DNA of 64,000 nucleotides, from NCBI GenBank assembly GCA_960531495.1, contig OY482865.1, positions 8,902,087-8,966,086 on the forward strand. The letters are read 5' to 3'. This stretch comes from Zeus faber (Eukaryota; Chordata; Actinopteri; Zeiformes; Zeidae). Positions 1 through 11,601 of the stretch are shown here, one piece after another (the stretch's first letter is position 1; each line of letters opens with the position of its first letter). The notes beneath the pieces are model-generated. The model was given only the letters and a program-made list of their open reading frames with translations, searched no databases and had not been told where the DNA came from. A program made the translations under genes and the position numbers.

Positions 1-292
1 ATACTGTACATCCCACGCCGTGACGGGTGCTATTATAACGAGATGAGCAATGTTATTCACTTCAGCTGTCAGTGGTTTTGATGTTGTGGCTGACTGATGT
101 AGCGTGACGTGATGTTACATTGACGCCTATGAGACAAACAGATAACTGAACTCATGGATGGAATGTCATTCATCTCATTCAACCACGCATTTCAACGCAT
201 TTCATTAGCCTCTCCAGTCAAATCATATTTTGCCAATATATTGATAAAAAAAACAAAACAAGAAACATGGATTCCCTCTTCAGGCATCCAGT

Positions 293-840
293 GTAGAGGT
301 AGGCTGGAGGTAGAATAAAGAAAGGTATCGTAGAGGTAGAGTGGAGCAGAGGTATAGTATAGAGGTACAGTAGAGTAGAAATAGAGTAGAGGTACAGTAG
401 AGGGAGTTAAGAGTAGAGGTAGAGTAGAGGGAGGTAGAGTCGAGGTAGATTAGAGCTGAAGTATAGGGAGGTAGAGTCTACTCTACCTCTAGAGGTACCG
501 TAGAGCAGAGGTATAGTGGAGGTAGATTGGAGTATAGATAGAGTAGTGGAAGGTGTTTTAGAGGTAGATAAGCTGAAGTATAGGGAGGCAGAGTGGAGGT
601 AGCGTAGAGGGAGTAGTAAAGTGGAGGTATTGTAGAGGTAGAGTAGAGGGAGTTAGAGTAGAGGTACAGTAGCTGTAGATTGGAGTAGAGATGGAGTAGA
701 GTAGAGGTACAGTAGCAGCAGAGTAGAGGTAGAGTGGCGGAAGAGCGCAGTAGAGATGCATTAGAAGTGGAGTAGAGGTAGAGTTGAGTAGATGGAGAGT
801 AGTGGTAGAGTGGAGGTAAAGTGAAGTAGAGGCAGAGGGA
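293..840. repeat. Degenerate GTAGAG/GTAGA minisatellite
   Basis: About 550 bases consist of imperfect repeats of GTAGAG and GTAGA words with A/G-rich variants. The plus strand is almost free of C. The array is not cleanly periodic, so it is an old, diverged satellite. The open frames read from its minus strand (rich in Leu, Tyr, Ser and Thr) are translations of the repeat and not genes. Near 468-489 the repeat switches strand, giving a short inverted repeat. The array abuts the 3' side of a minus-strand LINE remnant. Confidence 0.93.
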
Positions 841-1335
841 CAACTACATATCTTGTCGCCTTTAATTGGGGTGAGGCAGCTTATTCCCCAAATGTGGAGA
901 CACGGTCGGACGGATTATTCTGCCTCGTACAGATGGTTTATTTAACCTCAGGGTGAGGAGATAACCAGTGCCCTGTGATCCGAGCTCGGTTTAGTTGAGT
1001 GAATGGAACGATAAAGATCAACTAAGTAAGATGAACTCACCTCGTAAGGGCCCGACAGGCAGGGGGCCGAAAATCGGATCAGTGCGGGGAGGATAGAATT
1101 TGGAGTTATGTGCGGAAATGACATTACATCAATTCCACCCCGGACGACATGAATGAATTCCGGCATCTGGCGATACAAAGAACGGACTGGGAGCACAGCG
1201 CGGATGGAAAGCCTTGGTGTTATTGGTAACTGGCGGCTTGAAAGTGATGGAGGAATCAAAGATGGCACCTCGATTGTTAGATGCAGATGTTGCAGCTGTC
1301 AAGGCAGAAGGCGGCACTAAAAACACACAATTCAT
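841..1335 (-). mobile_element. Decayed LINE (non-LTR retrotransposon) ORF2 C-terminal fragment
   Basis: Two minus-strand frames together read like the distal part of a fish LINE reverse transcriptase ORF. The frame over 1129-1335 contains GAIFDSSITFKPPVTN, matching the usual LINE pattern of a 'LGVIFDSxLxFKxHVxN' type. The frame over 948-1268 contains SSYLVDLYRSIHSTKPSSDHRALVI, matching the later 'PxYLxDLLxxYxPxRxLRSxDxxLLVIP' region. Near 860-900 a third frame gives an LGNKLP-like match to the WNxLP motif. The order of these blocks is correct for a minus-strand element, but frameshifts separate them and no intact protein remains. Clade is uncertain (L2/Rex1-like is plausible). This assignment is by motif reading only. 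Confidence 0.6.
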
Positions 1336-1362
1336 ATTGTCTTGAGAGCGAGAGGAGGTTTC

Positions 1363-1460
1363 GGTAATAGTAGAGTAAAATGGTGGGAGGTAGAGCAGCA
1401 GTAAAGTGGAGTAGACGTAGCGGCACTCAACACACCTTGTCCGTCCTTTAATTCACAGGC
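1363..1460. repeat. Second copy of the minisatellite/LINE-end junction
   Basis: A short cluster of GTAGAG-like words (1363-1423) is followed by a segment ending CTTTAATT that resembles 841-868, where the main GTAGAG array ends. Both copies share the order repeat words, CAAC, CTTGTC, CTTTAATT with small changes. This suggests a local duplication of the array/LINE boundary about 585 bases apart. Confidence 0.5.
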
Positions 1461-4400
1461 AAAATGATGATTGAGTGTCGATGTGTAAGGTGTATTGTCT
1501 TTCGCTTTTTACTGTTGTTGACTTACTATGTGTGTCATCAATGAGTCCAGGCATCAGTACCGATAAGACAAACACTGACCTTTCCTTTGGTAAACACGTC
1601 GTCTATTCCGGGTCAGATTTCCCCGGCTATTGTAGGCCAGTGGACAAAGATCAACTTGGAAGATGTGAGTTTTGCACACGCTGGCCTCGCCGACAACCGG
1701 CCTCGAACGTGGGATAATCACGCTTTGGCTGTGGAGCCAAAGAGGAACCGCACGGGCACCGCCCTGACCAAGTCCCACGTCACCGCGGGAATGGCAGCCG
1801 TCCACCCGGCCCGGCCGAGGCGTCGACGGCGGCGCCCCCTTATCTCTCGATCGCCACAATCAGGGGGTGGTGTTATCTCTCCGCGCGCGCTCTACCGTGG
1901 TGGCCTGTGCGTGGGGAGGTCTTCGCTTCCTTGCGTTCTAACTAGCGTTGATGGATGGGGGCCCGGTTTGAACCCCCCGGCGCAAGCGCAATGCCAAATT
2001 GCCGATATCTGCTGATGTGTTTGAGAAATCACATTCTCCATCTCACCCTGTCTGGATGCCAGGCTTGGCATGCCGGCCATGTATTAAATGCTATATTGAT
2101 AATTGAAATCTTCGTGGCCTCTCTGGATGCTTTTTTTTTTTTGCTGACTATGACTTTTAGGCAGATGGTCTCTATTACTCATGTGCGAATGGTGTGCGGG
2201 AGAGGGGGTGGGGTTGGCGGGCGCTGCCAGGTCTGTATAGAGACTGTATTTTATTCTGTCCTCGTACGTCAAAGATTCCCGATGATTAATACCATCATTA
2301 AAGACACGCCGGATACACAAACAGGTGATCTGAAACATTTAACAGTCATTTCTATGCCACCTAGATGTTGTGAATAGAATAGAAATCAAGTTTACCATTT
2401 GGTGTGCCAAGCGGTTAATATCCCCAAACATACTTTGAGATGGAGAAATGTGGCCCCCGCTCCATCTCTCGCTATGTACATCAGTTTACGGCAGCACAAT
2501 GAGAGACCTCTTTTCATTTTCATCGCCCAGGAAATATCACATCGAAGGGTAATAGCCCATTTCATTTTGATTCCAGCGGACCGCCTGAAAATAGAAAAAG
2601 AACAGACTGTTGACAGTAACCAATGTCACATAATCTCCCCCCTGAAGGACAAGCATCAAAGATCAATTTATTTTCCTAAATGCTATTTATATATCCATCT
2701 CCGCCGAGCGCCCAGGGACATTGCATATCAGGGTTTGGATCAAATACAGCGTGAATAGATTGTATGGAGGCGAAAGAGACAAATGCAGCCGCATGTAGGT
2801 GGCGGCGAGCCGTGACAAATAAGCCAGATGATAGCAACCGAATGAATTAAGTGCAACTATACTGAAAGCCCCGTCTTACCTGGGGGAAAAAAAACAAAAC
2901 ATTTTTTTTCTTATTTAAAAGGAGGATATTTCCAAGGCTCTGTTTCAAGTCTTTTCCCTCTATGTGGGAGGAGAAGGAAGCCGCTGGCGAGGGGTAGATG
3001 AGCACCGTGATTAGCGGCGGCGAGGCAGCCATCAAGGACACGTTGTGAGAGGGGAAGTAAAGTAGGGAAACAAACAAACCGCAGGAGCACATATCAGATA
3101 CAATTACAGCTAATAGTAAACGTCGGCTTGCAGACACCTTCTCTCCAAATTGTTATTCGGATTTTTATTTTTTTATTTCCCTGAAACGGCTCACACAAAA
3201 CCTGCCTCTTCTTGCACTTCATAATTGCACGGCGCACAAGGGAGCAGGAGGCTTTGTTTACCGTGCAGCGAGCCGCCGGATCAATTCCTCTCTCACTTTG
3301 CCCCCTTTGATAATTGCTGAGCAGCGAATGTGTGTTTACAGTGGCGACGGTGCCAACCCTTTGGACAGGAATGAGAGGGGGAGCCTCACCGGCGGAGGGG
3401 GGGCCGGCAGCGTCTTATCGAAAATGCAAGGGACGCCGATATGATCGGGGGAAAATCAATACTGTTTAAAAATGAGGGATGGGCCGTGGAAAAGGCACTT
3501 CAAAGTGTCGGATTCTATAAAAGATGGCGGGGAGATAATTAGCTGATGCGAGGGAAGGCGTGGACCTGCTGCGCAGTGACCTTGAGGGTCTCGCCCGCTG
3601 GCACGCTTTACAGTTCCACCGATGGCTGCTCCAATGACTTCCTCGATAAATTGATTGGTTAGCGCGCAGGAAAGGCAAACAGGATGAGCAGGCACCCTGA
3701 GAGGCTTCTGGCGGCATTCTGCACACGTTATGGCTCCTTTGTTTTGTGTCGTTTGAGAAATAACAGGTTAATAATCGGGCGACGCCCACATTTCAACATC
3801 AATGCTTTTATATTTCCTAACGGTCGACGCTGACGATTACTCTATGCAAACGACGAACAACTAAACCAATAATGTGGCGTGATATTTCCTCCCGTCAAAA
3901 CCCGAGGCGGTGAACGTCGAAAGCCAAAAAGCCTCTTAGAGTTAAATCTCTAACATTCCTCTTTTCGGTCTCTCCAAATAATTTGGGTTTTACAAGGTGA
4001 ACGTCATCGTTAAAAGCACCAAGCCCCAAAATCAACAAGCATGAAGAGAGGAAAAAATTAAAAATACAAATCACAAGTAAGGAAAATATTATTACCCTTC
4101 CCATCTTCAGTGTCCCCCGTGAGACACCGTGGAGGGTTTGGTTGCTTAAGGAGTGTCACCCTGCAAAGCAGCGCCAGCGGAGAAGGGATCTGGAAGCAGG
4201 GGATGAACCGCACTCTTCAGCGGAGAGGGGTAAAGAGAGGCAATTTCTAGAATGATGGGCGCGGGAGATGATGCCCAATATGCTTCCACTCTTTAGAATT
4301 TACGACCTCCGCCGCAGCAACGTGTAAACAGCTGGGCTGCGGAATGGCGTGTTCTGCAATTTCGTTTTCCCTTCCTCGGAGACTTTATTATATTTTTACC

Positions 4401-5295
4401 TATTTTTATGCACACTCACCAATGTCCTTGAGAGAACATACCTATATATTTATCTGGGAAATACTTCGCTATAGTGCCTTGCGTATTGTTTTGTTGCCAA
4501 TATTTTGCAATTTATTTTTTTACCTGAGCATCGATCATGGGGGACAGGGCCGCACGGTTACACAGAATGTTTACGAGCAATCTTTTCTCCATAAACACGT
4601 GGGGGTTAAAAATGTGGTTATTTACAGGTGTTTAATGGATAGCCGTGCAGGCGATGACAGCAAGATTTCACGGCCATCTTTATGGAATGCCTTTAGTGTG
4701 AATCACGTTTACAATGCCTGCTGGAAGGCTCCTTCCCAAGAGGACGACTGGCTCACATTAGAGCTACAATAGTCCAAAATTATCAATGTTTTTAATCAAC
4801 CCAAACCTGTATTTGACCCGACTCCTCATTTTTGCGATCTAGCTCAGACTAAAGTGGATGAAAAGTAGCAGAAATTGCTCAGAGAAGGTGGGTGTGGTGT
4901 GGGCTCAGGATCAGGGGTGGCTGTACGCCCGTTGCTCGTCAGAGCAATCGACGAGCACAGGCTAAATAACCACCACACAATCAGCACACACACGCACACG
5001 GGAGGGGCCCTTGTCTTGACATGTTTTCCATATGCTCCGGGCCTGTTCCATCTTGCCCACTCTCTACAATAAACCGGTGTGTTTTCAACGCCATCACCTG
5101 TGTCCCTGTGTCCGAGGGCCCTGACAACGCCCCTGCAATATTAAAACACTACTTAAATGTGCCCAGGGGTTAAATTGGTAATTGGGGGGGTGGATGGACC
5201 CTAATTGTAATTTCTAGGAAAGTTTATCAAAGTTATTTTTTTAAATCTGGATAAGTCCATGTGTCAGTTATGTGCCTTTTTAATCATCAGCACAC
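1461..5295. other. No gene recognised; mostly unique sequence
   Basis: No open frame here resembles a known family. The block 1774-1915 is GC- and CpG-rich. A T run lies at 2131-2142. The parts at 2400-2860, 3180-3870 and 4320-4770 have mixed composition, balanced AT content and no simple repeats, a texture typical of vertebrate conserved non-coding elements, but this cannot be proven without alignment. Confidence 0.5.
2400..2860. promoter_or_regulatory. Candidate conserved non-coding element
   Basis: This unique, low-repeat stretch mixes homeodomain-like ATTA/TAAT cores and GATTA words with moderate GC content. A chance frame covers 2399-2758 but has no recognisable domain. Composition is the only evidence; no orthologous sequence could be compared. 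Confidence 0.2.
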
Positions 5296-5315
5296 CTATC
5301 TATCTATCTATCTAT
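5296..5315. repeat. (CTAT)n short microsatellite
   Basis: About five perfect CTAT units. It is too short to be notable by itself. Confidence 0.9.
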
Positions 5316-6598
5316 GGGCAAATTAGTGATATTCACAATACCGTAATTACAATAGTAGTCGTGCAGCATAAATAAAACGACAGCTTGTGAAATTTAGGTT
5401 TGGCCAATTACAGCTATGTAGCAGCAGTATAATGAGATAATCTATAATTCTATAATTTTTACATCAAAGGGGATATACTGGATTCACCTGGTAAGATGTT
5501 CATAATGGTTTAGATTGATGTAGTTTGAATAATTTCCACGATTGTTAAAAACTAGAGCCATTGCACCAATGAGGAAACAACCTACGGCATACATATACAG
5601 TATACACTATATACTGTATAGCTAAATATAAGTAATATATACGTAAATACATGAAAAAACTGGCTTGGAGAGATTGCTGTGCATTGACACTGTTTATTTA
5701 ACATAAGAATCACTCACTGTGATTCGACGTCGAGGGATTATGAATTTGGTCGGATCTGCATATTTTCACTTTGAGTGGATTTTCAGCCGTTAACAATGTA
5801 CACCGACGTACATTTTAAGACGTACATTAAAACAAGGGTGAAATAATGTGTGTTTGGCGCTGACCTTCCGTTTAACAGCTTTGCGCTGCTCTCTCAATAA
5901 CAGCTGGAAGATTAAGCTGGAGAGGGTGATTATTTGGGAAACAGCAGAGGACCATCAAGGAGCTTTATGAGAGGCACAATCAACAAAGGAGAATGGGTAA
6001 TGGGTCCAACACACACCTTAAATCACCAGCACGAGGCTCTGCTATCAGGGTGAAGGTTGATGTCTTTACCCTTTAAAACTAAGAGGTCCCTGAGCAGCTT
6101 TGGAGAGGCGGCTGAACGACTCAGTTTAGTGGCTACCATACTTTTAAGGTGGTAATCCACGAGATCGTCTCCATAGGGTGGATTACACTACAAGTCCCCA
6201 AATTCCATTAGAAACTGCAATATTGTTTTGTCAACCTTCAGGTTTACCCTCGGTCACTGTATTTGCTCCGAAGTATTCCTGCTTCTGATCGATTTATTCG
6301 TCTTCTTTCTCTATTTCCCTTCTTTCATTGGTGAGGTGGTGGGGATATTTTTTTCATCCGAGGGAGCTGTTATTTTTATTTTTTTATGTTCATCCATATC
6401 GACAGTTTACTCACCGCAACAAGCTACGCTGCTTCAGCAAAGTCACAGCCGCTTCCGTCTACTTCTCATACGTGCCCGACCTGTGCTCTCTCGCTGGCAA
6501 AGGCGGAGCCCGCCACAGCCGATGGAAACAGCAAATTGACATAGAATGGCTGTTGCTTATAACGTACCAGCGAAAGAAATGATCAAATTTGGGATTTT

Positions 6599-6603
<5 letters not shown>
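5316..6603. other. No gene recognised
   Basis: AT-rich sequence with short TA/GTATA palindromic words near 5590-5640 and otherwise unique sequence. Overlapping frames at 6228-6582 show no recognisable domain and are treated as chance. Confidence 0.5.
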
Positions 6604-6632
<29 letters not shown>

Positions 6633-6643
6633 TTTTTTTTTTT
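6604..6643. repeat. (TAT)n followed by a T run
   Basis: About nine TAT units run into a 13-base T tract. Confidence 0.9.
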
Positions 6644-6672
6644 AAACAAAATAATCTTATGGATGATCACTT

Positions 6673-6825
6673 TTCAAGATTCAAGATTCAAGAGGTTTAT
6701 TCGTCACATACATACTGCATACTGAACACTGAACTTCAAAGTTCCTGTATGAAAAAAAGGGTTAAAGTAAAAGGTAAAAAGTTACTCTATTCTAGACGTT
6801 ATTCTACTCTATTCTAAGATTGAAT
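6673..6825. repeat. TTCAAGA-headed dispersed repeat fragment
   Basis: Three TTCAAGA units are followed by a 'GTTTATTCGTCACATACAT' stretch. This resembles the common teleost repeat end that reads TTCAAGATTCAAGAG then TTTATT(C/G)TCA. It is probably the terminal part of a retroposon. Identification is from memory of the family's appearance. Confidence 0.4.
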
Positions 6826-6934
6826 TTGCGAAACCTGCCGAGGTCCGCCTGCGATGTCACGACTGCGAAAGCAGTTTGACGCGTCTCATCTCCAGCTCTG
6901 CAGGCCAAACAAACTCCCTCTCAGCCAGTGAGCG

Positions 6935-7150
<216 letters not shown>

Positions 7151-7340
7151 AGCGCATTCGGGCCGAGCGCCTTGAGCGGCGACCTCAAGAGGAAACCTTC
7201 GCTCACGCCCACGTGCCCGTCTGACCCACCGCCGAGCCCATTTTCAGGCCTCCGTGCGCAGATCGCTGGCCTCAACCCGCCGGTGCCGGTTCTAGGCAAA
7301 AAAACCCCCCCAAAACGAAACGAGCCGAGGCGAGGCGACG

Positions 7341-7372
7341 AGGGAGGAGGTGGAGGAGGAGGAGGAGGAGGG
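7341..7372. repeat. (GGA)n microsatellite
   Basis: About ten GGA/GAG units. It lies just before the TTG-based minisatellite. Confidence 0.9.
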
Positions 7373-7395
7373 TTGGTGCACACCGAAGAAGTGCC

Positions 7396-7798
7396 ATTGT
7401 TGTTGCTGTTGTTGTGTTAGTGTTATTATTGTTGCTGCTGTTGTTGTTGTTCGTATTATTATTGTTGTTGCTGTTGTTGTTGTTAGTGTTTTTATTGTTG
7501 TTGCTGTTGTTAGTGTTATAATTGTTGTTGCTGTTGTTGTTAGTGTTTTTATTGTTGTTGCTGTTGTTGTTGTTAGTGTTATTATTGTTGTTGCTGTTGT
7601 TGTTGTTAGTGTTTTTATTGTTGTTGCTGTTGTTGTTAGTGTTTTTATTGTTGTTGCTGTTGTTGTTGTTAGTGTTATTATTGTTGCTGTTGTTGTTGTT
7701 GTTAGTGTTTTTATTGTTGTTGCTGTTGTTGTTGTTAGTGTTATTATTGTTGTTGCAGTTGTTTTTGGTAGTGTTATTATAGTTATTGTTGGGTTGTG
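7396..7798. repeat. Trinucleotide-built minisatellite, 33-bp higher-order unit
   Basis: About twelve tandem units start GTGTT(T/A)TTATTG and continue TTG-TTG-CTG-TTG runs to TTA. I read unit lengths of 33, 33, 27, 30, 33, 33, 30, 33, 33, 33 and 33 bases and a decayed last unit. All the intact lengths are multiples of three. Several frames therefore stay open throughout on both strands (Val/Leu polymers on plus, Asn-rich polymers on minus). These frames have no start context or flanking exon support and are not called as genes. Confidence 0.96.
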
Positions 7799-8249
7799 AC
7801 TGCCAGTACACTGCCTCCCGCAACTTTCACACAGAGGTGTTTTGCAAGGTATGGTGGGTAAGGAGTTCCATCCACCCACAGGGAACCGAGTATTGCAAAA
7901 AGTGTAGTGTAGTGTGTGTAGAAAGTGAAAGAAGTGGAAGAAATCATCATTGAGAAAATAAATCATATAATAATATAACTTTTTGAATGATTAGAGTTTT
8001 TTTTTCTCCATACAGGAATTTTAAAGTGTGTGTGTGTAAAAAAAAAAAAAAAGAAAGTAAAATAAAATCCTGTATTTGATACTTTATTTAGTGGTAAGAA
8101 ACAGCCATTTCATATATTTGCGTTCTGTATGTGCCCGTCCTGGGTTCTCTCTCTAATAATAAGAGCTTTTTGGGCGATGATGCACATTCCAGTTCACTGC
8201 ACAGCGAGTGCATGCGGAGAGGGGCCGTCCTTTCATGGAGCGCACAATG
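7799..8249. other. No gene recognised
   Basis: Unique AT-rich sequence with a short TG run and an A tract near 8038-8052. Confidence 0.5.
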
Positions 8250-9607
<1,358 letters not shown>

Positions 9608-9830
9608 GTCACACCGCAATTTACCTCTGAAGATGAATAAAGTATCGATCTATCCGTCTATCTATCGATCCCTCCGTCCATCTATCTACAGTATCCAGCC
9701 ATCTATCCATCCATCTATCTATCAATCCATCATCCATCTATTCATCCATCCATCGATCCATCCATCCATCCATCAATCTATCAAACCATCTATATATCAT
9801 CTGTCAATGTATCCACCTATCGTCTATACA
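9608..9830 (+). mobile_element. Retroposon 3' end with TATC/CATC tail
   Basis: The stretch CACACCGCAATTTACCTCTG then GATGAATAAAGTATC runs directly into a (TATC/CATC)n tail. This matches the teleost element end that usually reads CAATTTCCCT...GGGAT(G/C)AATAAAGTATCTATC. A minus-strand copy of the same end lies at 57720-57960. Only the 3' end is present. The tail is degenerate, with CCAT and CTAT units mixed. Confidence 0.65.
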
Positions 9831-10255
9831 GTATATGTAAGATTTGCACTGGCGCTATTTAAACCATTTTCATATCAGGTTCTTAAATGACCATTCAAAA
9901 CATTTTGGAAATTCTCTAAGTGCACTTACATCCTCCAAAAAAAATTAAAAATTAAAAATCAACCAAAGAAAAAAAAAAAAAAAAGACAAGAAACAACAAA
10001 ATCCATAATTTACCTTGACTAAATCAATCCAGAAAGCAACTGCAGCGAACTTGACCCGTTCCACTAAAACGCATGTCCTAGAGGTGGCGTTGGGAACACA
10101 CAGCATCTCCCAGTTTTCCTGAATTATAGATTTCGAAGAGAAAAGAGGAGCGGAGCGGAAGGGGGGCGATGTCAGGGTGGACTGCAACCTTTATTCGCTG
10201 TAGTGGAATAAATAAGGCATGAAACCAGACGCAGCCAGGCAGTTTATGTGACTCC
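9831..10255. other. No gene recognised
   Basis: Unique sequence with an A-rich tract near 9965-9984. Confidence 0.5.
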
Positions 10256-10331
10256 GTGTGTGTGTGTGTGCGTGTGTGTGCGTGTGTGTGCGCGTGTGTG
10301 TGTGTGCGCGTGTGTGTGTGTGTGTGTGTGT
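10256..10331. repeat. Imperfect (TG)n with CG interruptions
   Basis: About 76 bases of TG/CG alternation, a purine-pyrimidine tract with Z-DNA potential. Confidence 0.96.
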
Positions 10332-10984
10332 TCCTTATGAAATGCTTCAGGGCAGAGCAGGATCCACAATTTTTAAGTGTTCTCACGGAGAGATTACCAT
10401 GATAAATGTGTTCACTTTCCACTCACAACGAACACATCATATCTATTCCGTACGTATCTCGTTGCCACTTCACATTCACGTCAGCCCGGGAAGCAACAAA
10501 CACTGCAATTGGTGGCCATTACTATTGTGATCTGATTTACAAACAAATACATGTCGGCAACAGCTTTTCAGGCCGGAGGGGAGGGGGGAATAAAATAACC
10601 ACAGCGGTTGTTCTCCCACTCAAAAATGCAAAGTGCGGAGAAATGTACTGAATTTAAAAAAAACGAGAAACAAAAACAAACTCATGCAAAGCCGCAAACT
10701 ACAAACATAAATGTGAGACCCATGTATTGTTAAGCAACCGTACTCACACTTCACATTTTGCCAGAAATTAATTATTAAAGGAAGCCGCGCAAGCAGATGT
10801 ATGATTACTGGGTGACACGAAACGACACGGGCAGACCTGCAGCATTTGGGCTGTTTTGCTGAGGTAAATAATGCACGAGTGAAAGCGCCAGTTAATAAGC
10901 GGTTTACCGCTGGAAGGGTCGCATCTTCTACATCTTAATGGGCTCAAACCTATCCGTGCGCCAAGATATACGGTACGCACAATG

Positions 10985-10985
<1 letters not shown>
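10332..10985. other. No gene recognised
   Basis: Unique sequence between two dinucleotide arrays. No coding or repeat family signal was recognised. Confidence 0.5.

Positions 10986-11065
<80 letters not shown>
10986..11065. repeat. (AC)n microsatellite, 40 units
   Basis: A perfect AC run of 80 bases. It shares the left flank word CGCACAATGA with the array at 8250. Confidence 0.98.
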
Positions 11066-11067
<2 letters not shown>

Positions 11068-11325
11068 CTAGCGAAAATAAAGAAATCGATTACAAGTACA
11101 CAACAATGAATCAAGATTGGTTGAGGTCTTACGGTGCAAAGACCTCGCTCCGCAGAACTACTAACTACACATAATAATGTTCCTCCCCTCAAAAAGGTCA
11201 CAGTGTGTTTGATTGTGCTGTTGGAAGCATGTTCGCAAAACAACTTAACAAAGTATAAGTTTGTCAAAGAACAAAATAAGTGTATTATATTTGAAATGTA
11301 CAAAGATCCACTTCATAATAGGGGT

Positions 11326-11352
11326 GTTTTATTTATTTATTTATTTATTTTT
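11326..11352. repeat. (TTTA)n microsatellite
   Basis: Six TTTA units followed by T-rich sequence. Confidence 0.9.
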
Positions 11353-11557
11353 AATTGTACGCTGTTGCTTTTAACCAATTGACTCTGCATTTTCTCATCC
11401 ATGTTTCTCCTCGTCTAAGGAGAATGTGGAGAAGAGCCGTCGTTGGAAACTGGCTTTGAGGCAAACCATGAATGTCTTGGCCAAACGATTGATGCGTCTT
11501 TTAAATGGGACCTGTTAACGCTCCTTTTTACACAAAATAATTTGGTCACTGTGGAAA

Positions 11558-11601
11558 CAGCAAAGGAATTTCAAAAACATGTTTTTGAAATTCCTTTGCT
11601 G
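11558..11601. repeat. Perfect 44-bp palindrome with no spacer
   Basis: The left arm CAGCAAAGGAATTTCAAAAA plus CA is followed immediately by its exact reverse complement. All 22 base pairs match, and pairing stops at the next base on each side. The arms are not simple repeats. A transcript of either strand would fold into a long hairpin. No associated gene or transposase was recognised. Confidence 0.95.

Noticed and set aside
1960..2000. tRNA B-box-like GGTTTGAACCC near 1967
   Set aside because: No matching A box, acceptor stem or cloverleaf, and no SINE body downstream.
7272..7966. Asn-rich open frames of 183-224 codons on the minus strand
   Set aside because: They translate the TTG-based minisatellite. 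All units are multiples of three, so openness is automatic.
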